Notes under the pieces: generated by a model
Told to the model about the DNA's origin: nothing
Seen by the model: only the letters and a program-made list of their open reading frames with translations
Databases searched by the model: none
Shown here: positions 45,901 through 52,345 of the stretch, in pieces
Position numbering within the stretch: position 1 is the first letter of the stretch
How the letters are laid out: every line of letters starts with the position of its first letter
Made by a program: the position numbers and the translations under genes
NCBI RefSeq assembly: GCF_040567655.1
Contig: NZ_JBEXAC010000002.1
Span: 2,418,001 to 2,482,000 of the forward strand
Direction: 5' to 3'
DNA: 64,000 nucleotides
Source: Chitinophaga sp. H8
Lineage (GTDB): Bacteria > Bacteroidota > Bacteroidia > Chitinophagales > Chitinophagaceae

Positions 45901-46362
45901 TCCTGGAAAAATTTAGACCTCTCTATGTTCTGGATGGGCGTAGGCAAAAGAGATGTGTGGTTCAACGGAAATGTATTCTGGGGACAATTAGGCGATGTAT
46001 GGCAGAACAGTACTTTCAAGGAACACCTTGACTACTGGAGCGAAACCAATCCGAATGGTTATTATCCACGTCCCTACTTTAGTAATGAAGGGGCCAAGAA
46101 CCGGGAAGTATCTTCTCTGTACCTGCAGAATGCTGCATTCCTGCGGCTGAAATCCCTGCAGCTGGGATACAATATACCAGAACGTTTTCTCCGTACCATT
46201 TCCATGAAAAAGGCAAGGGTATACTTCACCGGAGAAAATCTGCTCACCTTTACAAAGATCAAAGGCATGTTTGATCCGGAAGGCATCTTCGGTACCTATG
46301 GCCAGGGTAAAATTTATCCGCTTTCTACCATCGTGTCTTTTGGTGTAAACATTAACCTCTAA
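42919..46362 (+). CDS. SusC/RagA-family TonB-linked outer-membrane transporter with STN domain, PUL 3
   Basis: A SusC of 1147 residues from the ATG at 42919 (MQIFYCKPCY). The frame is open to a TTG at 42859, but the ATG gives the N-terminus seen in the PUL 2 protein. The signal core MKLTALLLLALCLQVHA is followed by the STN domain at about residues 45-110 (VSLQKVFSIIKKQTGMSF). A carboxypeptidase-regulatory-like domain (ISGIVTDEKNTPLPNVSV) and the plug with VLKDASSAAIYGAYAPYGV come next, then the barrel. The usual SRAANG-type plug motif is altered here (YGAYAPYG). susD begins one base after the stop, so the two genes are translationally linked. Confidence 0.94.
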   Translation: MQIFYCKPCYFNRRASTKMLLVMKLTALLLLALCLQVHAKVSAQKVTMSEKDVSLQKVFSIIKKQTGMSFFFDESWLQQARKVTVDVKNETLEKTLDICFSNQSLTYAIVGRTVVIKQRTAPPEKEDTPRPPQEISGIVTDEKNTPLPNVSVTIKGTSQGTATNAQGRFTLKVPDGKSIIVFSSVGFESRELPAGTNKDMGAIVLIQANVSLNDVVVTGYATQKKANLTGAVEAISSKVIAARPQGNVGQLLQGVSPGLNITTNNTGGEPDASMNFNIRGMGSPFVLVDGMPMNINQLNPSDIESISVLKDASSAAIYGAYAPYGVILVTTKKGGSTDGRPNLSYNANMEWATPTLLPNPANGLEFANAWNDATKNSGMAPFFSNEIIEKIKQYMNDPKNTPGTAPDPLDPGKWGKHEYANASTNWYKELVKKWSFRQKHNLTVDGGKDGLTYYLSAGLYDHGGQMKYGNESYKRYNIDAKINTKITKWMQVNFLTKYARGESDYPNDGYGLVRSVMWHDLTRRYATDPLKYPNGEYSEMSRVNVYENGGRDIYLNNELWLRLEGELEPVKNWLIKGDYSWKNANMTNTAHHALVTATGPDGGKYVAFDTRTPNDYAQTSDADNYWTYNISTSYEKKFNNHNVKALLGFQREYQHFNSLYGLRNRLITDNVPSLTTATGDMNVRDNIYHWSTDGTFFRINYDYKEKYLLELNARQNGTSRFEDGKREGFFPSVSAGYRISSEPFWTPLKNTIDYFKLRASYGSLGNQNVANYLYLPIMPVTQQVNWVAGETRPIGVGAPGLVSAGLTWETVQTLDVGFDGALFNNRMEVTFDYFKRKVFNMLGTSYPLPAVLGTTVPLENNAEKVNTGWETSIAWNDRIGEVKYNVRLTLSDYRVKITKWNNPNKTLSSNYEGQYEGDIWGLESNGLFQSEDEVSKHAKQSLFYANWHPGDVKYEDLNHDGVINYGNRTLDDHGDMKIIGNSLPRYSYAVFMGLSWKNLDLSMFWMGVGKRDVWFNGNVFWGQLGDVWQNSTFKEHLDYWSETNPNGYYPRPYFSNEGAKNREVSSLYLQNAAFLRLKSLQLGYNIPERFLRTISMKKARVYFTGENLLTFTKIKGMFDPEGIFGTYGQGKIYPLSTIVSFGVNINL

Positions 46363-46363
46363 A

Positions 46364-48103
46364 ATGCCTGTCATGAAACTGAGACTTACTTATCATATAC
46401 TTTTCATCGCCGTATTGCTGGTTTCATCCTGCAAGAAAGGCTTCCTGGATAAACGCCCGCTCAACCAGATCTCCGAACCGGAATTCTGGAAAACTACCAG
46501 CGATCTGGAAATCTACCTGAACAATTTTTATGCGGCGCTGCCGGAATGGGGATCGCATGATGCCGGGCCTTTCTGGAAGGATAATAACAGCGATAATATG
46601 GTGCCGGGCCTGTACAATATGCGCCTGGCGGGATTAGCCACCTTGCCGGTTACCGGTGGAGGGTGGAACTGGGGGAATATCAGGTCGGTCAACCTGTTTC
46701 TCGAAAAGGCTCCTGCAGTAAATGGCGGCCCGGAAAAAGACCACTACCTGGGCGAAGGCTATTTTTTCAGGGCCTGGTTTTATTTTGATCTGTTACAGCA
46801 GTTTGGCGACTTGCCCTGGATCGATAAGCCCCTGGCTACTAATTCGCCGGAGCTGTATAATCAGCGGGTGTCAAGAAGTGTAATCGCAGATAATATCCTG
46901 AAAGACCTGGACCAGGCTATTGCCCAATTAAAGGATAAAGAAAGTGCGCCGCTTTTCAGAATCAACCGGTCTGTGGCTTTGGCTTTAAAATCACGGGTAG
47001 CCCTGTATGAAGGAACCTGGGAAAAATACCACCAGGGAACTGTTTTCGGAGTCACCGGGGCTGATCCGGCCAAATACCTGAAACAAGCTGCCAGCGCTGC
47101 TAAAATGTTGATGGATGAAAAGAAGTATGCCATCTTTAATGAAGGACATCCGGAAAAGGACTATTCGTTGCTGTTTAATCAGTCAGATCTTTCGGGCAAC
47201 AGTGAAGTGATTTTCTGGCGGAAATATAAACTGGGAGTGGCTTCACACAACGGACAACGGTATCTCTCTATCCTGGCAGGTAATACAGGCATCTCCAAAG
47301 CGCTTATCCAGAGTTATCTCTGTACGGATGGAAAGCCCATAGCAGTGAGCGATAAGTATCAGGGAGATAATGGTTTGCTGAACGTAGTGAAAAACCGTGA
47401 CGCCAGATTACGCCAGCTCATCTTTGTGCCTGGGGATCCCATTACTATTGACTATAACGGTGGGGGGGATACGTTGTCGAAATTTGTACGGGCGGCGGTA
47501 AATCTCGGTGGAGATTCCAGGGATGTGACCGGCTACCAGATCAGGAAAGGATCGTACCCGGATAAAACATTGCAGCAGGGCGACTTCATGTCCACTACCG
47601 CGCCTATCATCTTCCGTTTGGGCGAAGTATTGCTGAACTACGCAGAGGCCAAAGCAGAAATGGGAGAACTGTCGCAAACGGATGTAGATCTGAGTATTAA
47701 TTTGTTGCGGAGCAGAGCGGGTATGCCGCCATTGGTGATCGCTGGTATTGTAAATGATCCCAACTGGGAATTTCCGGGAGTATCCGGGCTCATCAATGAG
47801 GTGCGTCGGGAAAGAAGGGTGGAACTGGCCTGTGAAGGATTCCGGTTGAACGACCTGTTGCGCTGGAGGGCACATCACCTGATCGTCAATCAACGCCCCA
47901 GGGGAGCAAAATTTATTAAAGGAGATTACCCGCCCAATACAGATATTCCACTGGATGGCAGCGGTTATATAGATCCTTATCAACAGGCACTGACAAATGG
48001 CTACGGTTTTAAGCCGGAAAGGGATTATCTCAATCCGCTGCCTGCCTATGAACTATCGCTTAATGAAAAGCTGGCCCAGAATCCTGGCTGGCCAAGAAAA
48101 TAA
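46364..48103 (+). CDS. RagB/SusD-family outer-membrane lipoprotein, PUL 3
   Basis: A 579-residue SusD with lipobox LLVSSC (Cys 23) followed by KKG. Family landmarks are GEGYFFRAWFYFDLLQQFGD, SVALALKSRVALYEGTW, LNYAEAKAEMGEL and RRERRVELACEGFRLNDLLR. It binds the PUL 3 glycan at the surface and lids SusC. Start at 46364 or at the ATG 9 nt later (MKLRLT). The final helix carries the typical NPLPAYELSLNEKLAQNPGW ending. The DUF4838-like gene starts 34 nt after the stop. Confidence 0.94.
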   Translation: MPVMKLRLTYHILFIAVLLVSSCKKGFLDKRPLNQISEPEFWKTTSDLEIYLNNFYAALPEWGSHDAGPFWKDNNSDNMVPGLYNMRLAGLATLPVTGGGWNWGNIRSVNLFLEKAPAVNGGPEKDHYLGEGYFFRAWFYFDLLQQFGDLPWIDKPLATNSPELYNQRVSRSVIADNILKDLDQAIAQLKDKESAPLFRINRSVALALKSRVALYEGTWEKYHQGTVFGVTGADPAKYLKQAASAAKMLMDEKKYAIFNEGHPEKDYSLLFNQSDLSGNSEVIFWRKYKLGVASHNGQRYLSILAGNTGISKALIQSYLCTDGKPIAVSDKYQGDNGLLNVVKNRDARLRQLIFVPGDPITIDYNGGGDTLSKFVRAAVNLGGDSRDVTGYQIRKGSYPDKTLQQGDFMSTTAPIIFRLGEVLLNYAEAKAEMGELSQTDVDLSINLLRSRAGMPPLVIAGIVNDPNWEFPGVSGLINEVRRERRVELACEGFRLNDLLRWRAHHLIVNQRPRGAKFIKGDYPPNTDIPLDGSGYIDPYQQALTNGYGFKPERDYLNPLPAYELSLNEKLAQNPGWPRK

Positions 48104-48137
48104 AAGTAATTCTATTCAATTCTTAAAACAATCAGTA

Positions 48138-49250
48138 ATGAGTAGCCACAAAAATATTATGAACAGAAGGGCATTTTTTAACAGGACGGCACCGGCATTG
48201 GGGGCATTGTTTATTCCGGGTTTATTGAATAATATCTTTGCATGCAGCCCTGCAGCCCAGGGACTAAAAACAAGGGGCGTAGTGTTGGCCGTAGAAGACC
48301 TGGAAACACTGGATTGGCCCCTGCTGGCACAGCAGGCAGGACTTACCACCATCGGTACTCATATCACCCCTTCACAGGTGTCTGCTTTTATTCAATCTCC
48401 CAAAGGACAACGTTTCCTCGAGGATTGTAAAAAGTATAAGATCGAGGTAGAACACGAACTGCATTCCATGCACGATTTATTACCACGGGAACTGTTTAAG
48501 CAAAAACCGGAAATGTTCCGGATGAACGAAAATGGAGAGAGAGTGCCGGATTATAATTGCTGTGTAAGTTCAAAGGATGCACTGGATATCATCGCGGAAA
48601 ATGCAGTGAAATATGCGGCCATCCTAACGCCCACTACCGGCAGATACTTTTACTGGATTGATGATGCCGTGCCGATGTGTAAATGTCCTTTGTGCAAAGA
48701 CTTTTCTGATTCCGACCAGGCGCTGATCATTGAAAATGCGATGATAAAAGCCCTGCGCAAAAAAGATCCGAATGCTTCACTGGCGCACCTGGCATATGTG
48801 AATACCATGCCGCCACCCAAAAAGGTAAAACCTGAGCCTGGTATTTTCCTGGAATTTGCGCCTATCTACCGGGAGTGGGATAAACCGTTGTCGGATAGTG
48901 CTGCGGGAATTGTTGCTGCCAAACAGGGGGCGGGTGGCAGGCTCACCCACGGTCAAACGATGCAACTGCTGAAGGAAAACCTGGAAGTGTTCCCGGCAGA
49001 TACTTCTCAGGTACTGGAATACTGGCTGGATGTATCCCTGCAAAGCCACTGGAAAAAGCCGGCAACGAAAGTAGCCTGGTACCCGGAGGTATGCAGCAGC
49101 GATGTGCAGACCTACGCAGATGCTGGTATAAAACATATCACCACCTTTGCGGTGTATATAGATGGGGCCTATAAGGAAAGTTATAAGGATCTCAGTTTTG
49201 TAAAGGAGTATGGTCAGATCCTGAAAACTTACGGGACGAAGAAAAAGTAA
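48138..49250 (+). CDS. DUF4838-like secreted protein, PUL 3
   Basis: A 370-residue exported protein. The N-terminus has a twin-arginine-like start (MNRRAFFNRTAPALG) and a possible lipobox (NIFAC). I chose the ATG at 48138 because an upstream in-frame start lies inside susD. The body resembles DUF4838 TIM-barrel proteins, often found with GH67/GH115-type enzymes: DYNCCVSSKDALDIIAENAV, YFYWIDDA, then MCKCPLCKDF and LEYWLDVSLQSHWKKP. The C-x-C-x-x-C cluster is likely a metal or disulphide site. A glycoside-active role fits its place as the only non-SusCD gene of PUL 3, but it has no proven activity. Confidence 0.7.
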   Translation: MSSHKNIMNRRAFFNRTAPALGALFIPGLLNNIFACSPAAQGLKTRGVVLAVEDLETLDWPLLAQQAGLTTIGTHITPSQVSAFIQSPKGQRFLEDCKKYKIEVEHELHSMHDLLPRELFKQKPEMFRMNENGERVPDYNCCVSSKDALDIIAENAVKYAAILTPTTGRYFYWIDDAVPMCKCPLCKDFSDSDQALIIENAMIKALRKKDPNASLAHLAYVNTMPPPKKVKPEPGIFLEFAPIYREWDKPLSDSAAGIVAAKQGAGGRLTHGQTMQLLKENLEVFPADTSQVLEYWLDVSLQSHWKKPATKVAWYPEVCSSDVQTYADAGIKHITTFAVYIDGAYKESYKDLSFVKEYGQILKTYGTKKK

Positions 49251-49266
49251 GGGATAGACATGCCAT

Positions 49267-49295
49267 AAAAGGGTTGCCAATGGGCAACCCTTTTT
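49267..49295 (+). terminator. Bidirectional terminator between PUL 3 and the Lrp-type regulator
   Basis: GGGTTGCC (49271-49278) and GGCAACCC (49283-49290) form a perfect 8-bp stem, flanked by AAAA before and TTTTT after. It lies between the convergent DUF4838-like and regulator genes and can stop transcription from both sides. Confidence 0.85.
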
Positions 49296-49331
49296 AATTC
49301 TTTGAATGAGCGGATAATGGCAGGAAGTGGC

Positions 49332-49796
49332 TTAGAGTTCCAGTTCTATAGAACGGGAAAAACTCTCATCCAGCGAAATCAGGGTATCCGTTCTGTCAAT
49401 GCCTTTTACCTGTTGTACGGCATGCAGAATATCCCGCAATGCAGTATTGTTTTTGCAAACAAGTTCTGCGATCATACTATATACACCGGTAGTACTATTC
49501 AGGCGCACTACGCCCGGAATTTTTAATAACTGCTTCACAATATGTTCATATACACTGTTCTTCTCTGTAAAAATGCCAATGAAGGCAGTTATTTCATAGC
49601 CCAGCATCCGCAGGTCCACACTTAACTTAGTGCCTTTGATAATCCCCATGTTCTGCAGCTTTTTCATCCTGACGTGGATGGTGCCCCCGGAAATAAACAG
49701 CTTTTTCCCCAGTTCAGCATAGGATATACCTGCATTGCGGGACATCTCAGACATGATCTGTATGTCTAATTTGTCGATATTTAAATTGTGGCTCAT
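49332..49796 (-). CDS. Lrp/AsnC-family transcriptional regulator
   Basis: A 154-residue regulator: an N-terminal winged helix-turn-helix (DIQIMSEMSRNAGISYAELG, then GTIHVRMKKLQNMGIIKG) and a C-terminal RAM ligand-binding domain (ITAFIGIFTEKNSVYEHIVK). In the family it forms dimers to octamers and responds to amino acids or related small molecules. The gene has a good promoter and what looks like its own operator just upstream, so it is probably autoregulated. It stands alone between PUL 3 and the cytochrome/beta-helix locus; no neighbour suggests its regulon. Confidence 0.92.
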   Translation of the reverse strand: MSHNLNIDKLDIQIMSEMSRNAGISYAELGKKLFISGGTIHVRMKKLQNMGIIKGTKLSVDLRMLGYEITAFIGIFTEKNSVYEHIVKQLLKIPGVVRLNSTTGVYSMIAELVCKNNTALRDILHAVQQVKGIDRTDTLISLDESFSRSIELEL

Positions 49797-49809
49797 CAGA
49801 GTCCTGTGG

Positions 49810-49827
49810 TTTAGAATTTATTCTAAA
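49810..49827. promoter_or_regulatory. Candidate Lrp-type operator
   Basis: A perfect inverted repeat, TTTAGAAT, TT, ATTCTAAA, lies 14 nt upstream of the regulator start codon and over its predicted start site. The half-site TTCTAAA recurs 29 nt away at 49850-49856, inside the promoter spacer. Spaced half-sites on one helical face are typical for Lrp-family autoregulation. Confidence 0.55.
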
Positions 49828-49832
49828 ATAGG

Positions 49833-49861
49833 CAAAATTATTGATTTATTTCTAAAATCAA
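49833..49861 (-). promoter_or_regulatory. Promoter of the Lrp/AsnC-type regulator gene
   Basis: TTG (49859-49861), an 18-nt spacer and TAATTTTG (49833-49840) on the minus strand match the Bacteroidota consensus without mismatch. The predicted start site is near 49826, some 30 nt before the ATG. Confidence 0.65.
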
Positions 49862-49952
49862 GCCAGCAGGGAACTCCAGGGGCTACTGAGGGACAAGTGA
49901 GTTGGAAAAGGATAGGGGAAACAGGGGCCGTGGCAAACAATGGATGCTTACC

Positions 49953-51017
49953 TCATCTGACAGGTTTTTTCATCTCATTGATCCATCGCCGTATCAGTGC
50001 CACACCTTCCTCATGGATTACCGTACGTGCCAGCTCCGGCATAGCGGTGCCAGGTTCCACACTATTCATCCGGTAAGCCAGGATAGAATGTTGCGCGTCG
50101 CCGGGGATAATATCATAGTCCAGCCCACCTGCACCACCGCCGGCAGAAACCGGCGATTTCATAATGCCGAGATGGTCCGGACTGGTTTGCTCATACTCCA
50201 GGAACATACCGGTATTAAAAGCATCGCCGCCACGGGTATGACAATGTGCACAGTTTACATCCAGGTAAGCACGGGCACGCTCACTAACGGTGAAGTGCAC
50301 ACTGTCTTTCCAGTCAGGTAGCCGGGGTGTTGCTTCAGGAGAAGTAAAGCCTTTCAGATATCCGCCTGCGGCCCACTGGGCCAGCTGGTTCTGTGCCTGC
50401 CCTTGCCGGGTAAAATTCAGGTTGCGCGCCTTGGGCCCAATAGGGGTTAGCACACTATTGTTAATATGACAACGCTTGCAATCATTGGTATTAGGCATCT
50501 GATATACGGTAGACCGCTCCTGCTGATGATCATCCAGGAAAGTGATCGGGATCTTTTTTCCCAGAATCCACTTGTCTGCATCCTGCTGCCCCTGATCCCA
50601 CAGGTAATTCATCACCTTCCATTGTTTATCTGCCGGATCTTTAAACAACAACCGCGTTTCCAGCATGATCTTCTGATGGGAGGTATTGGTGTAGGCAAAG
50701 TTTTTGACGATAAAGGTAGAGTCAGGAAAATCCAGTGCACCATGTTCGGTATACTGCATGGTCTTTCCTTCCGGCAATACAATAAAGCGGTCTTTTACCG
50801 AATAGTCTGTAAACAAAGGGGTGGTTAAATCATAGTTTAACACCCCTTTGCGTGGTACCAGGTCTTTTAGTGTACCCGTAAAGAAACCATATCCCGACAG
50901 TTTATCTTTAAATTCAAATATACCGGCAGCACTGGCAGGGGCTGTTTTTTGCTTGCAGCTCTGTACCAGGGCCAGCCATAAAATGAAACTCACAATAATT
51001 AAACAAAGCTTCCGCAT
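49953..51017 (-). CDS. Diheme c-type cytochrome lipoprotein (SO2930/TIGR03806-like)
   Basis: A 354-residue lipoprotein (lipobox LVQSC, Cys 21) with two heme-binding sites: C180-K-R-C183-H184 and C256-A-H-C259-H260. The N-terminal part (GYGFFTGTLKDLVPRKGV, YDLTTPLFTDYSVKDRF) and the DLPDSTFIVKNF-like segment fit the TIGR03806 family, known for occurring as a gene pair with a TIGR03805 beta-helix protein; the pair's function is unknown. That partner is the next gene upstream, 24 nt away. It is the last gene of a minus-strand set TonB receptor, beta-helix, cytochrome. A surface or periplasmic redox role is plausible but not shown. Confidence 0.82.
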   Translation of the reverse strand: MRKLCLIIVSFILWLALVQSCKQKTAPASAAGIFEFKDKLSGYGFFTGTLKDLVPRKGVLNYDLTTPLFTDYSVKDRFIVLPEGKTMQYTEHGALDFPDSTFIVKNFAYTNTSHQKIMLETRLLFKDPADKQWKVMNYLWDQGQQDADKWILGKKIPITFLDDHQQERSTVYQMPNTNDCKRCHINNSVLTPIGPKARNLNFTRQGQAQNQLAQWAAGGYLKGFTSPEATPRLPDWKDSVHFTVSERARAYLDVNCAHCHTRGGDAFNTGMFLEYEQTSPDHLGIMKSPVSAGGGAGGLDYDIIPGDAQHSILAYRMNSVEPGTAMPELARTVIHEEGVALIRRWINEMKKPVR

Positions 51018-51041
51018 CTCCAGAAAAAATTTAATCCATAC

Positions 51042-52322
51042 TTATTTACAAACAAAGGGCGTAATGTCCGTATTGGGCCGCCAGTTGGGGGAGGCCATAT
51101 GCAACGCATCCACGTTGACAAATAAATTAGGGCCCTGCTGTTGAATACAGATGGAATCCGGATTCGCAGCAGTGCCCTTGGTCAGCAGATTGGTGCTGAT
51201 GCCGTCATAGGTTATGAAAGGTAAACGGGCATTCTTACGCGATGGGTCTTGTGCATTTAACTTTTGCTCAATACCCACCAGCATTTTACCGGTACGGTGC
51301 TCGTAGGCTGCTGAGGGAAAAGCACTACCCACTTCCATGATATTGTCGTGGATATGCACATTTTTAGGTATAGGGAAATAGTTGGCATTAATTTTAGCGC
51401 CGGCATTTTCATCAATAAAAAAACCGGATACAACAGAGATCGCACTGGAATTATTATTGATGATCCGGTTATTATACAGCTCAATATCTGAAGCTGCGAG
51501 GATCACAATACCACTGCCAGGGGCAGCATTGCCCACCCCCCAGGTGGATCCGAAACTGCCGGATTTGGCAAAGTTCCGCTCATTGTTATCATGCAGGTAA
51601 TTGTTATACGCCTTTACAAAACCACCGCGTTTGGAAAGATCCGGCAGGTCAAAAATGAGGAAGCCAGCCGTATTGCCATAAAATTCATTATCATATACCT
51701 CCGCATGGGAAGTGTTTTCTATTTCACAACCGGCCACGTTTTTGTAAGCCTTGCATTTGCGCACAATGGCACTGTCTGTCTGACCAATATAAATGCCTGC
51801 GTCAGATGCGCCTTCTGCATAACAGTTTTCTACCAGCACGTTTTTACATAGCACCGGGTAGATCGCATATCCGCCACTGGTAGAATCTGCTACCGACCAG
51901 ATGGCATGCAGGTTGGTGATCACCACATTTTCGCTTTTGTTGATCTTGATCAGGTCACCTTTGGAATCACGTAAGGTCATACCATCGATGGTAAAACCTA
52001 TTACATCTGTGACACGGATACCCTCTCCTCCCTGGCTTTGGGCAGAGAAATCAAGGATGGTTTTGTCTGCACCGGCACCCTGTATCCGGATATGTTTTGC
52101 CTGTGCAATACTCAGGTTGTCAAATTTATACACCCCTTCTTTTAACTGTATACTGCTGCTATCTTTAAGAGAAAGGAAAGCGGTTGCTATTTTTGTTTCT
52201 TCGCCAGGCCCAAAAGTCAGCTCCGTACTATACCCGGTAGCTTTTTTTTGCTCCATCGGCTGGCAAGCTGCGAGCGAGAGGAACAGGGCTGCAAAGAGAA
52301 AATGAAAATGCGATCGTTTCAT
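51042..52322 (-). CDS. Parallel beta-helix lipoprotein (TIGR03805-like)
   Basis: A 426-residue lipoprotein (LSLAAC, Cys 20). Repeated short strands of a right-handed beta-helix fill about residues 60-310 (GVYKFDNLSIAQAKHIRIQG, GFTIDGMTLRDSKGD, VLVENCYAEGASDAGIYIGQ, CEIENTSHAEVYDNEFYGNT). It resembles the TIGR03805 family, members of which regularly pair with TIGR03806 cytochrome-type proteins, as here (the cytochrome follows after 24 nt). A polysaccharide-binding or lyase-like helix is possible; the catalytic site is not clear. A TonB receptor gene precedes it with a gap of 23 nt. Confidence 0.82.
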   Translation of the reverse strand: MKRSHFHFLFAALFLSLAACQPMEQKKATGYSTELTFGPGEETKIATAFLSLKDSSSIQLKEGVYKFDNLSIAQAKHIRIQGAGADKTILDFSAQSQGGEGIRVTDVIGFTIDGMTLRDSKGDLIKINKSENVVITNLHAIWSVADSTSGGYAIYPVLCKNVLVENCYAEGASDAGIYIGQTDSAIVRKCKAYKNVAGCEIENTSHAEVYDNEFYGNTAGFLIFDLPDLSKRGGFVKAYNNYLHDNNERNFAKSGSFGSTWGVGNAAPGSGIVILAASDIELYNNRIINNNSSAISVVSGFFIDENAGAKINANYFPIPKNVHIHDNIMEVGSAFPSAAYEHRTGKMLVGIEQKLNAQDPSRKNARLPFITYDGISTNLLTKGTAANPDSICIQQQGPNLFVNVDALHMASPNWRPNTDITPFVCK

Positions 52323-52345
52323 ATGTTGATAGTTTTTTTAATAGT

